From positions 1-64,000 of the forward strand of contig NZ_NMZQ01000001.1 in assembly GCF_010093125.1 (NCBI RefSeq): a stretch of DNA of 64,000 bases. The letters are read 5' to 3'. Under the pieces are notes generated by a model. It was not told where the DNA came from. It did not search any database and saw nothing but the letters and a program-made list of their open reading frames with translations. This document shows positions 17,544-26,772 of this stretch, one piece after another. The translations under genes and the position numbers were made by a program. The stretch comes from Veillonella sp. R32 (GTDB taxonomy: Bacteria; Bacillota; Negativicutes; Veillonellales; Veillonellaceae). The first letter of the stretch is position 1, and the number at the start of each line of letters is the position of its first letter.

Positions 17544-17948
17544 TTATTTTTCAAGTAACTTAATTTTTTTGCTTAACCACTTTTCACAACTTTCGCGATC
17601 GTTAAAGAAGCGTAAATCACGGACTACATCAAAGTCTACATAGAGACCATATACAAAAGGGATAGGTGTATTTTCCGCAATATTAAAGGTGTCGATGGCA
17701 ATGTAAGTGCCTGGTTCTTTAGGATCTTCGAGCGTTTCAAAAGGAATATCTTTAATCGCAAAGGCTTCTCCATTGGAACGACGACGAGTGCGTTTAGGAA
17801 CTAGGGAGAAAGTGCGCGATTGACCTGATTCATTGATAGTAATGGTAACAGGATGATTAGGATCGTAATTGGTCATGAGTCGATTCAATACTGTTTTGAA
17901 ATCACGCAGCGTTACTTCAGATTCAGTTAATGAGTCAATATATGCCAT
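17544..17948 (-). CDS. Conserved-looking small cytoplasmic protein, function unknown
   Basis: I do not recognise this 134-residue protein. The start is set at the ATG at 17948 because AGAGGAA stands just upstream; a longer frame reaching 18062 lacks such a site and would add a hydrophobic, AT-driven segment. The chain is mixed alpha/beta with a basic KRTRRRS patch near the middle and a C-terminal LSKKIKLLEK. No signal peptide or membrane segment is seen. It lies 15 nt before the FAA-hydrolase gene and is probably co-transcribed with it. Confidence 0.7.
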   Translation of the reverse strand: MAYIDSLTESEVTLRDFKTVLNRLMTNYDPNHPVTITINESGQSRTFSLVPKRTRRRSNGEAFAIKDIPFETLEDPKEPGTYIAIDTFNIAENTPIPFVYGLYVDFDVVRDLRFFNDRESCEKWLSKKIKLLEK

Positions 17949-18341
17949 GGAAATTCCTCTTTTCAAATAAATAGTTAACCGTAAATTGACAAGGTAAACA
18001 TATAAATAATTAAATATACAAATATAAGATATGGTTTGCCTAACTAAAGGGGATAAGGCCATATCTGACAGACGTATTTATATGTTAACTATAACATATA
18101 TCGTTAATTTGATAAAGCTATTTAATAAATTGTCTATAAAAAACATGAGCATTTTAGATATCTTTTATCTCGATTTATAGATATGAAAATCATTCGCAAT
18201 AATAAAAGATTAAAATATCTGAAATTTTCAATGTTTTTATTTTATCTAATGGCTCAAATTGTATATAATGAAAAGAAGGAACATAGTGTATAAGATGTAT
18301 ACCATTAATTTTGATAGATTACTTACTAGGAGGTTGATAAT
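17949..18341. other. AT-rich divergent intergenic region
   Basis: This 393-nt stretch separates two divergent genes and should hold promoters for both. On the plus strand a TATAAT lies in GTATATAATG near 18263, with a weak -35. A Fur-box-like TGAAAATCATTCGCA lies at 18184-18198. No gene was found. Confidence 0.5.
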
Positions 18342-19322
18342 ATGAGTAAACCTGTTGTAGTAGTACCTGGTTTGGTGCGTAAAGATGCGTTAGCGTATTT
18401 GAGTGAATATGTAACGATTAAGCAGTGGACGGAAAAGACGCCTATGCCTCGTGAAACCTTGAAGGAATGGCTTAAAGAGGCCGATGGTCTTTGGAGTATT
18501 AACAATGTAACTGTGGATGCTGATTTAGTAGCAGAAGCGCCTAATTTAAAGGTTATTGCACAAGCCTCGGTAGGTTATGACAATGTAGTTATTGATGATT
18601 TAACGGCGCGTCATATTCCGTATGGCAATACGCCAGATGTACTAACGGAGTCAGTCGCTGAGTTGGCGTTTACGTTGGTAGCGGCCGCTAGTCGTCGCGT
18701 TATGGAAAATGCAGAGTTTGTAAAAAGTGGTCAATGGGAACAACGTCCTTCGAATATTAAAGGGAAGGATTTGAGCCGTTGCACTTTAGGGATTATTGGC
18801 ATGGGGAATATTGGGGTATCCATTTCACGTCGTGCCCGTGCTTTTGGGATGACGGTTATTTACAATAATCGCAAGCCTCGCCCTGATGAAAAGCTATATA
18901 TGGTAGAGTATCGAGATCGAGATACGCTCTATGCAGAAAGTGATGTGGTGTTAGTAGTGACACCGTTGACTCCTGAGACGTATCACATGATTGATAAAGA
19001 AGCTTTTAAAAAGATGAAAAAAGAGGCGCTATTTGTGAATGTAGGTCGGGGGAAAATTGTTGATACGGATGCATTAGTATGGGCCCTCAATGAAGGCGAA
19101 ATTGATTATGCCGCTTTAGATGTAACGGATCCTGAACCATTGCCAGCGGATCATCCCCTTTTGAAAACCGGCAAAGTGTTGGTGGTTCCTCATATTGCCT
19201 CGTTTACTGATCGTACACGACGCGATATGGCTATGCTTACAGCGGATAATTTGATTCTGGGGGTACAAGGTAAACCGTTAAAAACTTGTGTCAATAAAGA
19301 TGTGAATTATAAAGCTGAATAG
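18342..19322 (+). CDS. D-isomer-specific 2-hydroxyacid dehydrogenase
   Basis: NAD(P)-dependent oxidoreductase reducing a 2-keto acid to a D-2-hydroxyacid in the cytoplasm. The Rossmann motif GMGNIGVSISRRA lies near 154-166. The catalytic triad is visible: Arg in VGRGKIVD (about 235), Glu in DPEPLPADHP (about 264) and His in VPHIAS (about 284). The 326 residues fit the glyoxylate/hydroxypyruvate reductase and D-lactate dehydrogenase-like branch. The substrate is not determined by these motifs; in a lactate-using organism a lactate or glyoxylate role is possible but unproven. AGGAGG stands 8 nt before the ATG. Confidence 0.9.
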   Translation: MSKPVVVVPGLVRKDALAYLSEYVTIKQWTEKTPMPRETLKEWLKEADGLWSINNVTVDADLVAEAPNLKVIAQASVGYDNVVIDDLTARHIPYGNTPDVLTESVAELAFTLVAAASRRVMENAEFVKSGQWEQRPSNIKGKDLSRCTLGIIGMGNIGVSISRRARAFGMTVIYNNRKPRPDEKLYMVEYRDRDTLYAESDVVLVVTPLTPETYHMIDKEAFKKMKKEALFVNVGRGKIVDTDALVWALNEGEIDYAALDVTDPEPLPADHPLLKTGKVLVVPHIASFTDRTRRDMAMLTADNLILGVQGKPLKTCVNKDVNYKAE

Positions 19323-19438
19323 TTATTGGGTTAAACCCCAATAGTCATTGATTCGCTGATTCATGGCATAGATATGGGATTTATGATACAATAAAAAGAT
19401 ATGATAGAACCGCAAGAAGATATGAGCAAACCAGTATA

Positions 19439-19480
19439 AGTTGGTTTCACGTAGTGATTTTAGTTGGTTCCACGTAGAGA
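19439..19480. repeat. Two direct repeats in the glnS leader
   Basis: AGTTGGTTTCACGTAG at 19439 recurs as AGTTGGTTCCACGTAG at 19462, a 23-nt period. The second copy ends just before the GAGAGG that serves as ribosome binding site for glnS. Confidence 0.7.
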
Positions 19481-19489
19481 GGATGGTTA

Positions 19490-21166
19490 TTGTTGGAAAC
19501 TCCAAATACGGAAGCAGTAAATTTTATTGAAGCGATTATTAATAAAGACAATGAAGAAGGTACCTATGGCAAACGCGTGCATACTCGTTTCCCACCAGAA
19601 CCAAATGGCTATTTGCATATTGGCCACGCTAAGTCAATTTGCTTAAATTTTGGCCTAGGTGAAAGCTATCAAGGGCTTACCAATCTTCGTTTTGACGATA
19701 CGAATCCGGTAAAAGAAGATGTAGAGTATGTTAACTCTATTGAAGCGGATGTAAAATGGTTAGGTTTTGATTGGGCCGACCGTGAATATTTTGCGTCTGA
19801 TTATTTTGACCAGATGTATGAATATGCTAAAGAGTTGATTAAAAAAGGTCGTGCTTATGTAGATGACCAAACGCCAGAAGAAATTAAAAATAGCCGTGGT
19901 GACTTTAGCACACCTGGTACGAATAGCCCTTATCGTGATCGATCGGTGGAAGAAAATTTACGCCTTTTCGAAGAAATGAAAGAGGGTAAATATAAAGATG
20001 GCGAAAAGGTGTTGCGTGCTAAAATTGACATGGCGTCGCCTAATATTGTAATGCGTGACCCTGTGCTATATCGTATTTTGCATGCGGATCATCACCGTAC
20101 AGGCAGTAAATGGTGCATTTATCCTATGTATGACTATGCTCATCCAGTGGAGGATGCGATTGAACGCATTACCCATTCTGTATGTACCCTTGAATTTGAA
20201 GTGCATCGTCCTTTATATAATTGGGTGCTTGAAGAATGGCCTGATACAGAGAAGCCAAAGCAGATTGAGTTTGCCCGCCTAAATGTTACGAATATGGTTA
20301 TGAGTAAACGCAAGTTGCGTCAATTGGTGGAAAAGAATTTGGTAAGCGGCTGGGATGATCCTCGTATGCCAACCATTTCAGGTTTACGTCGTCGTGGTTA
20401 TACCCCAGAAGCGATTCGTGATTTCTGTCAGCGTATTGGTGTGGCTAAAGCGGATAGCGTGGTGGATATTGCTTTGCTTGAATTCTGTATTCGTGAAGAT
20501 TTGAAAATGAAAGCACCACGCCAGATGGCAGTTATTAAGCCTGTTAAGGTAGTGATTACAAACTACCCAGAAGGGCAGACGGAAATGGTAACAATTGAAA
20601 ATAACCCTGAAAATGAAGCTATGGGGACTCGTGAAGTGCCATTTGGTCGTGAAATTTACATTGAACAAGATGACTTCATGGAAGTACCTGTGAAAAAATT
20701 CTTCCGCATGACACCAGGCAAAGAAGTTCGTTTAAAAGGTGCTTACATTGTTATGTGCCATGAAGTGATCAAGAACGAAGATGGCTCCATTAAGGAAATT
20801 CATTGTACCTACGACCCTGAAAGTCGCAGTGGCAGTGGTTGCCAACGCAAAGTTAAAGGTACTCTCCATTGGGTAGAAGCTACGACTGCGGTGGATATGG
20901 AAATTCGTTTATATGATTACTTATTAAAAGCGGATGATGAAGAAACAGCAGACAAAGATTTCTTAGAACAATTAAATCCTGATTCCTTGACTATTTGCCA
21001 AGGCAAGGGGGAACCTGCTTTTAAAACTACGCAAGTAGGCGATCATTTCCAATTCCTTCGTCAAGGTTATTTTGTGACGGATACAGATAGTACAGCTGAT
21101 CATATTGTAATGAATCGTATTGTAGGCCTTCGTGATAGCTGGGCGAAAGCACAGAAAAAAGGTTAA
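19490..21166 (+). CDS. glnS: Glutaminyl-tRNA synthetase
   Basis: Class I synthetase charging tRNA-Gln directly with glutamine. The HIGH motif lies in [12 protein letters not shown] (about 37-48) and the KMSKS-type loop is VMSKRKL (about 270). The C-terminal half has the anticodon-binding beta-barrels, including [19 protein letters not shown]. Length 558 is normal. Start codons TTG at 19490 and 19493 are adjacent; the upstream GAGAGGATGG allows either. The presence of GlnRS indicates that this organism need not rely on the GatCAB route for Gln-tRNA. Confidence 0.96.
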   Translation: MLETPNTEAVNFIEAIINKDNEEGTYGKRVHTRFPPEPNGYLHIGHAKSICLNFGLGESYQGLTNLRFDDTNPVKEDVEYVNSIEADVKWLGFDWADREYFASDYFDQMYEYAKELIKKGRAYVDDQTPEEIKNSRGDFSTPGTNSPYRDRSVEENLRLFEEMKEGKYKDGEKVLRAKIDMASPNIVMRDPVLYRILHADHHRTGSKWCIYPMYDYAHPVEDAIERITHSVCTLEFEVHRPLYNWVLEEWPDTEKPKQIEFARLNVTNMVMSKRKLRQLVEKNLVSGWDDPRMPTISGLRRRGYTPEAIRDFCQRIGVAKADSVVDIALLEFCIREDLKMKAPRQMAVIKPVKVVITNYPEGQTEMVTIENNPENEAMGTREVPFGREIYIEQDDFMEVPVKKFFRMTPGKEVRLKGAYIVMCHEVIKNEDGSIKEIHCTYDPESRSGSGCQRKVKGTLHWVEATTAVDMEIRLYDYLLKADDEETADKDFLEQLNPDSLTICQGKGEPAFKTTQVGDHFQFLRQGYFVTDTDSTADHIVMNRIVGLRDSWAKAQKKG

Positions 21167-21187
21167 ATTTAGATAGAGGAGTTGTCC

Positions 21188-21826
21188 ATGAAAGCAAGCA
21201 CTTGGTGTGCTACGTTGGCATTGGCGCTAGCGGTGAGTGTTACTAGCTTAGCTAGTGCCGCTACGCCAGCTACGGTAGCCATTAAAGATATTAAAGTACC
21301 AAATAATGTAACCTTATTGGCTGGTTCTCAAAAAGCCTTATTTACTGATAGCCAAGATTTTAAACAATTTTTATTAGATAAAGGTGTTTTAAGTGCTGAT
21401 GTATATCAGTTGCGCTATAAGGTGGATAATGTGTTTTCCTATGGCTTAGTAGCCGATGTTCGTTTTGGCGAACAAGGTTTGCGTAACTTAGGGATTGATA
21501 GTAAAATGCCTGTTATTTCCTTGAAGAAAAAACAGGCCACCCCATCTTCGTTGCCAGAATTAGCGGCTGTAATTAATGCAGGTGGCATGAATACAGTGCA
21601 GACTTATCGTGTAGTAGAGCCATTAACCGTTCAGAAAAATGGTACTTATGTTGGCACATTGCGTTTTGATAATCCTGTAGGCGATGTGATTTATTCGGAA
21701 ACCTTACACATTGTATTGTATGATAATGTGTATTTTGGACCATCGGCACGAATCATTGCTTTAAATAGTGCTGATGATGATACTTTATGGCCTTTAGTGA
21801 ATGGCTTTGCCAAGGTCATTAAATAG
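21188..21826 (+). CDS. Secreted or periplasmic protein of unknown function
   Basis: Protein of 212 residues beginning with a clear signal peptide: MKASTWCA, a hydrophobic run, then a LASAA-type cleavage site near residue 25. The ATG at 21188 is chosen because AGGAG lies 6 nt upstream; a TTG at 21182 overlaps that spacing. The mature part is beta-rich, with no motif I recognise. It lies 33 nt before the DoxX-family gene and may be co-transcribed with it. Envelope location is supported, function is not. Confidence 0.75.
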   Translation: MKASTWCATLALALAVSVTSLASAATPATVAIKDIKVPNNVTLLAGSQKALFTDSQDFKQFLLDKGVLSADVYQLRYKVDNVFSYGLVADVRFGEQGLRNLGIDSKMPVISLKKKQATPSSLPELAAVINAGGMNTVQTYRVVEPLTVQKNGTYVGTLRFDNPVGDVIYSETLHIVLYDNVYFGPSARIIALNSADDDTLWPLVNGFAKVIK

Positions 21827-21859
21827 TTTCATATTGAATGAGGAGTTTGAAGAGTATAT

Positions 21860-22276
21860 ATGAATTTTTTGTTTCATAATTTATTCCGTCATCAAGATTT
21901 AGGCTTATTGTTTTATCGCATTGTTTTTGGCCTATCTATGATGGCACATGGATATTTTAAATTTGCTGGCGGGGAACAAACCTTGTACAATATTGGTCAT
22001 ACTATGGCACAATTTGGTGTGCCTGATGGCTTTTTGTTATTAGGTATGGCGGCAGCGGCGGCTGAATTGCTAGGTGGTTTTTTAATCATTTTAGGCTTTT
22101 TGACTCGCTTAGGGGCTTTGCTTATAGCCTTTACGTTGTTGATTGCTACCTATGCAGCCTTAGGTGGTGGGTTCTTTAAATGGGATTACCCATCACAAAT
22201 GATGTTTGGCGCGATTATGCTGTTTATTGCTGGCCCAGGTCGTTATAGCGTGGATAGTGCTTTTGCACGGCGGTAA
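21860..22276 (+). CDS. DoxX-family inner-membrane protein
   Basis: Protein of 138 residues with four predicted membrane helices. DoxX features are GLLFYRIVFGLSMMAHGYFK near the N-terminus, ELLGGFLIILGFLTRLGAL in the middle and a FKWDYPSQMMFGAIM segment before the last helix. Members are small membrane proteins linked to redox or sulfur stress in various bacteria, without one assigned reaction. A terminator follows directly at 22283. Confidence 0.85.
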   Translation: MNFLFHNLFRHQDLGLLFYRIVFGLSMMAHGYFKFAGGEQTLYNIGHTMAQFGVPDGFLLLGMAAAAAELLGGFLIILGFLTRLGALLIAFTLLIATYAALGGGFFKWDYPSQMMFGAIMLFIAGPGRYSVDSAFARR

Positions 22277-22282
22277 ATCCTT

Positions 22283-22319
22283 AAAAGGACATTACACTTA
22301 TTGGTGTGGTGTCCTTTTT
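22283..22319 (+). terminator. Rho-independent terminator after the DoxX gene
   Basis: AAAAGGACATTACAC and GTGTGGTGTCCTTTTT form a stem around TTATTG with one imperfect pair, ending in TTTTT. It begins 7 nt after the stop codon. Confidence 0.9.
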
Positions 22320-22465
22320 ATATAGGCGAGGGTAGAAACGTTTACGTTTAATTAATATAAAATAAGGGTATAAATTTATGAAATTCATGGAAAAAAGTTT
22401 TCATTTGTCACTAGAAATGGTAAGATTAAGTATATACTTAGAACTAGTAGAAAGAAGACTATCTC

Positions 22466-23494
22466 ATGAATATGACATATTTACAAACAATCCGCGGGGA
22501 GGAAACAACTCACTGCCCTGTATGGTTTATGCGACAAGCTGGTCGCAGTCAAGCAGAATATCGCCGTATTAAGGAAAAATACTCCTTGTTCGAGATTACT
22601 CAACAGCCGGAATTGTGTGCTTATATTACACGTTTACCGGTGGAAGAATATAATGTAGATGCAGCTATTCTATATAAAGATATTATGACGCCTTTAGTGC
22701 CGATTGGGGTTGATGTAGAGTTAAAACCGGGCATTGGTCCTGTTATTGGCAATCCTATTCGCACTGCGGCGGATATTGCTGCCTTGCGTGCGTTAGATAT
22801 GGCTGAATCCTTACCTCATGTGTTAGAAACGATTCGCCTTTTAACAGAGGAACAATTGGAAGTGCCACTTATTGGATTTGGTGGCGCTCCCTTTACGTTA
22901 GCCAGTTATATGTTAGAAGGAGGTCCTTCTAAAACCTATCAGAAGACACGGCAGATGTTGGTGGCTCGCCCTGATTTATGGGATGCTTTGATGGCCAAAT
23001 TGACGGCCATGAGTATTGTCTACTTAGGCGCTCAAATTGAAGCGGGCGCAAGTGCTATCCAAATTTTTGATTCTTGGGTAGGCGCGGTGAGTGCCCGTGA
23101 GTATGAGGCTCGCATTTATCCATTTATGAAAGACTTAATTACATCGCTAAAGGCACAATATCCGACGACGCCTATTACCATGTTTGGTGTTGGTACGTAT
23201 CATTTATTGCCTTTATGGCGTACGCTATCACTTGATGTGATTGGCCTTGACTGGCGTTGTTCTATTGAAGAAGCACAGGCTATGGGTATTACGCAAGCGG
23301 TGCAAGGTAATTTAGATCCTGCGTATTTATTTGCTGATTGGACTACTATTCAACGTGAAATTGATCGCATTTTAGCGGCTGGCAAAGCTCATGGTAAACA
23401 TATTTTTAATTTGGGTCATGGTGTTGTGCCAGAAGCGAATCCAGAAGTACTCAAACGAATTGTAACGTATGTGCATGAAGTAACGAGTTGCTAG
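22466..23494 (+). CDS. hemE: Uroporphyrinogen III decarboxylase
   Basis: Removes four acetate carboxyls from uroporphyrinogen III to give coproporphyrinogen III, the last step common to both haem routes. The substrate-binding motif is PVWFMRQAGR (about 18-27), followed by the conserved AILYKDIMTPL region with an aspartate, and FGGAPFTLASYMLEG. Length 342 is normal. Starts at ATG 22466 or 22472 are both possible; the family usually begins near MTYLQ. It leads a tight cluster with cpfC (10-nt gap) and cgoX. Confidence 0.95.
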   Translation: MNMTYLQTIRGEETTHCPVWFMRQAGRSQAEYRRIKEKYSLFEITQQPELCAYITRLPVEEYNVDAAILYKDIMTPLVPIGVDVELKPGIGPVIGNPIRTAADIAALRALDMAESLPHVLETIRLLTEEQLEVPLIGFGGAPFTLASYMLEGGPSKTYQKTRQMLVARPDLWDALMAKLTAMSIVYLGAQIEAGASAIQIFDSWVGAVSAREYEARIYPFMKDLITSLKAQYPTTPITMFGVGTYHLLPLWRTLSLDVIGLDWRCSIEEAQAMGITQAVQGNLDPAYLFADWTTIQREIDRILAAGKAHGKHIFNLGHGVVPEANPEVLKRIVTYVHEVTSC

Positions 23495-23504
23495 TGGGGG
23501 CGCG

Positions 23505-24428
23505 ATGAAACAAAAGATTGGTTTATTAGTAATGGCGTATGGTACGCCTGAAACAGAAGCAGATTTGATGCCGTATTATACGAGTATTCGTCGTGGCTAT
23601 GCGCCGACAGAGGCTGAAGTAGCTGTTTTGAAACAACGTTATGATGCGATTGGTGGTTTATCTCCTTTGGCGGCGATAACGAAAGGGCAGGCCGAATTAT
23701 TAGCTAAACAGCTGAATGAAGCGAGTGATAGTATAGAATATGAATTGTTTATTGGTCATAAACATATGGCTCCTTTTATCGAAGATGCAGTAACCGCTAT
23801 GCATGAAGCGGGGTTGACTGAAGCGGTAGCGATTGTTATGGCCCCTTATTTTTCCATGTTTGCCACGGCTTCTTATTTTGAACGAGCGAAACGTCGTGCC
23901 GCCCGTTATGGTATGACGATTGGTGAAGTGACTGCTTGGAATGAGGAACCAGAATTTTTAGCTTACTGGAGCCGTGCCTTACAAGCTACGCTAGAAACGG
24001 TAAAGGAATCGAAAGTAGGCGTTATTTTTACAGCTCATAGCTTGCCCTATCATGTTATTCATATGGGGGATACGTATCCGCAAATGGTAGAAGCAACAGC
24101 TCAGCGCATTGCGGCGGAAGTAGGCCTTACGGAGTATGCTATGGCGTGGCAAAGTGCGGGCGTTCGTGGTGATTGGTTGACACCCGATGTGGCAGAAGTA
24201 ACGCGTCAAGTGGCGCAGCACGTAGAAGCTATTGTCTATGTGCCCATAGGTTTTGTTTGTGATCACTTAGAAATACTCTATGATAATGATATAGCGTGTA
24301 AAGCGCTTTGCGAGGAATTAAATGTAATGTATCAACGGGTACCGATGCCGAATACAGATGCTGTATTTGTGAAAGCAATGGCCCAAGCGGTACGACGTTT
24401 ACCAATAAAAGACGAGGTGAAAGCATGA
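23505..24428 (+). CDS. cpfC: Coproporphyrin III ferrochelatase
   Basis: Inserts Fe2+ into the porphyrin. The catalytic His is in FTAHSLPYHVI and the Glu in FVCDHLEILYDND, matching the Firmicutes HemH/CpfC pattern. Length 307 also fits the short Gram-positive type. With chdC nearby, the substrate should be coproporphyrin III instead of protoporphyrin IX; this is inference from context. It overlaps cgoX by 4 nt (ATGA), so translation is probably coupled. Confidence 0.93.
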   Translation: MKQKIGLLVMAYGTPETEADLMPYYTSIRRGYAPTEAEVAVLKQRYDAIGGLSPLAAITKGQAELLAKQLNEASDSIEYELFIGHKHMAPFIEDAVTAMHEAGLTEAVAIVMAPYFSMFATASYFERAKRRAARYGMTIGEVTAWNEEPEFLAYWSRALQATLETVKESKVGVIFTAHSLPYHVIHMGDTYPQMVEATAQRIAAEVGLTEYAMAWQSAGVRGDWLTPDVAEVTRQVAQHVEAIVYVPIGFVCDHLEILYDNDIACKALCEELNVMYQRVPMPNTDAVFVKAMAQAVRRLPIKDEVKA

Positions 24429-25798
24429 GTCGAGTAGCTGTGATTGGCGGTGGTTTGACCGGGCTTACAGCGGCCTATTATTTAAGTCAAGCCAAGCCAG
24501 ACTGGCAAATTGATGTATTTGAACAAGAAGACCGATTTGGTGGTAAAATTAAAACTAAGCGTGTTGACGGGTATGTAGTGGAAGTAGGGCCGGACTCGTA
24601 TTTAGCTCGTAAACAAGCGATGACCGACTTAATTACTGAATTGGGTTTAGGTGATACGATTGTAACGAATGCAACGGGGCAAGCCTTTATCTATGATCGC
24701 GGTGCTATGCATCCTCTGCCAGGCGGCGCGATTGTAGGGATTCCTACGGAGTTTGTGCCATTTGCCAAGTCTACTTTATTATCTTGGTCTGGTAAAATTC
24801 GTGCTATGCAAGACTATTTTAAAAGTCCATATCCTACTGACGGGGATGTGTCTATTGGTGATTTTTTCAAATATCACTTAGGCCAAGAAATGATGGATAA
24901 GTTGATAGAGCCTTTATTATCTGGCATTTATGGTGGGGATATTTATGAATTAAGCCTAGATGCCACCTTCCCTGAGTTTCATAGTTTGGAACGAAAACAT
25001 GGCAATATGGTTAAAGGCATGTTAGCAGCACGTAAACAGCGGGCTAGTAGCCATATTAAACCAAGCGGACAGTTCCGCCAGCTAACAGGTGGTTTAGAGT
25101 CGATTATTGATGCTCTAGTTGGTCAAATGCCAGCGAATGTAACGCTTCATAAGAGCACGCCTGTTACGGCTATTGAGAAGGTAGCTCAAGGCTATGTATT
25201 GGGGGGCACGGTGAAAAGTCCTTATAATGATGTGATTATTACGACGCCACCACAAAGTTATAAAGCGTGGTTTCAAGAGGATCCTCATTTTGAAGAGCTT
25301 ATGCATATGGACTTATCTTCTTGTGCCATAGCGGTTATGGGTTTTGATCGAGCTAGCTTTGATGCTTCCTTAGATGGAACCGGCTTCGTAATTACCCGTA
25401 AAAGTGAAACGCCTTTGACGGCTTGTACCTATATTACGGCTAAATGGCCACAGACGACGCCACAGGATAAAGTGGTTTTACGTGTGTTTATGGGGAAACC
25501 AGGGGATGACACGGTACAACGTCTTGATGAGGAAGCCCTTAAAGAATTAGCTATTCGTGAGATTCAGCGTATTATGAAATTTACAGCTACGCCGATTTGG
25601 GTGGAGTTAACAAGACTTAATAAGAGTATGCCGCAGTATAAGGTAGGCCATCGTGAGTTAGTGGGCCGGTTGAAAGATTATGCTCATAAAGCGTATCCAG
25701 GTCTTCATATGATTGGCACGCCTTTTGATGGGGTTGGCATGCCTGACGGTGTACGGCAAGCTCATGAATTAGTACAACATATGGTGAATGAACAGTAA
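24425..25798 (+). CDS. cgoX: Coproporphyrinogen III oxidase (HemY/CgoX type)
   Basis: FAD-dependent, oxygen-using oxidase of 457 residues that turns coproporphyrinogen III into coproporphyrin III. The FAD-binding motif GGGLTGLTAAYYLSQ stands at the N-terminus. Conserved GPDSYLARK and the C-terminal GTPFDGVGMPDGVRQAHE also fit the family. The start is ATG 24425, which overlaps the cpfC stop; a longer frame from 24308 merely runs antisense to nothing useful inside cpfC. It could be called HemY/HemG in older naming. An oxygen-dependent enzyme in a presumed anaerobe is notable; another electron acceptor may be used. Confidence 0.92.
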   Translation: MSRVAVIGGGLTGLTAAYYLSQAKPDWQIDVFEQEDRFGGKIKTKRVDGYVVEVGPDSYLARKQAMTDLITELGLGDTIVTNATGQAFIYDRGAMHPLPGGAIVGIPTEFVPFAKSTLLSWSGKIRAMQDYFKSPYPTDGDVSIGDFFKYHLGQEMMDKLIEPLLSGIYGGDIYELSLDATFPEFHSLERKHGNMVKGMLAARKQRASSHIKPSGQFRQLTGGLESIIDALVGQMPANVTLHKSTPVTAIEKVAQGYVLGGTVKSPYNDVIITTPPQSYKAWFQEDPHFEELMHMDLSSCAIAVMGFDRASFDASLDGTGFVITRKSETPLTACTYITAKWPQTTPQDKVVLRVFMGKPGDDTVQRLDEEALKELAIREIQRIMKFTATPIWVELTRLNKSMPQYKVGHRELVGRLKDYAHKAYPGLHMIGTPFDGVGMPDGVRQAHELVQHMVNEQ

Positions 25799-25889
25799 TC
25801 ATTACGCTAACAATAGCTGTTATATTTAATGTAACGATTTAATGTAACTAGTAAATACATATTACAAGTTTTAAAAGGAGGAATTTATA

Positions 25890-26681
25890 ATGAGTGAACA
25901 ACACATGGGCCATCCTGGTCATCACGGTCACGGCGATGCCGCTAGTATTGATGAAAAAGCAGTGCTTACTTATGAAGGTTGGTTTAGTATCCATGCTACC
26001 TACAAAATTAATTTTGAAAAGTGGCAGTCTTGGGATACGGAACGTCAGTTAAAGGCGTTGGCTGAATTTAAAGCCTTCATTGTGACTCTTGAAGAAGGTC
26101 ATCAAGCGGAAACGTCTAGTTATGCGTTATATAATGTAGCTGGTGGCAAAGGGGATATTTTAATTTGGTTCTTGCAACCAACGTTGGAAGACGTAACGGC
26201 TAAAGAAATCGCTCTTCGTAAACTAGCTATTGGCGCCGTTTTAGAACCAACCGTTTCCTTTGTGTCCGTTATTGAAGTAAGTAATTACATGAAAACGGAT
26301 ATTAATCATCCAAAAGTACAGGCTCGTTTGTATCCACATATTCCTCGTTTAAAATATATGTGCTTCTATCCTATGAGCAAACGTCGTAATTTGGAAGATA
26401 ACTGGTACATGACTGATCGTGCTGAAAGAGGTCGTATGATGCGTTCTCATGGCCAAATCGGTAAGAAATACGAAGAAACGATTAAAGAATTTACTACCGG
26501 TGCTTGTGGCTTAGACGATTGGGAATGGGGCATTACCCTTATGTCGGATGATGCGGTACAATTCAAAAAGATTGTCAATGAAATGCGTTTTGATGAAGTA
26601 AGTGCTCGCTTTGGTTTATTTGGACCATTTACGGTAGGTACCTTACTTGATGAAGAACGATTACAAGCTTTATTTGCTTAG
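25890..26681 (+). CDS. chdC: Coproheme decarboxylase (HemQ)
   Basis: Chlorite-dismutase-family enzyme that oxidatively decarboxylates coproheme III to haem b, the final step of the coproporphyrin-dependent pathway. YPMSKRR (about 159-165) carries the catalytic tyrosine and a propionate-binding lysine. RSHGQIGKKY (about 186-195) carries the proximal histidine. Length is 263, slightly longer than usual because of a His-rich start (MSEQHMGHPGHHGHG) of about 25 residues before the domain. AGGAGG lies 9 nt before the ATG. The 91-nt gap after cgoX contains a doubled TTTAATGTAAC. Confidence 0.93.
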   Translation: MSEQHMGHPGHHGHGDAASIDEKAVLTYEGWFSIHATYKINFEKWQSWDTERQLKALAEFKAFIVTLEEGHQAETSSYALYNVAGGKGDILIWFLQPTLEDVTAKEIALRKLAIGAVLEPTVSFVSVIEVSNYMKTDINHPKVQARLYPHIPRLKYMCFYPMSKRRNLEDNWYMTDRAERGRMMRSHGQIGKKYEETIKEFTTGACGLDDWEWGITLMSDDAVQFKKIVNEMRFDEVSARFGLFGPFTVGTLLDEERLQALFA

Positions 26682-26772
26682 TTTATGCTGATTAAGTGGC
26701 TGTTTATTTTAGGTGTATGACTATTTCGTTTTTACTTTAATAATTAAATATACTGTGTAAGGAAAGAGAGCA

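Noticed and set aside
22378-22572. 64-codon frame upstream of and overlapping hemE
   Set aside because: It lacks a good ribosome binding site, overlaps hemE in another frame and shows no recognisable domain.
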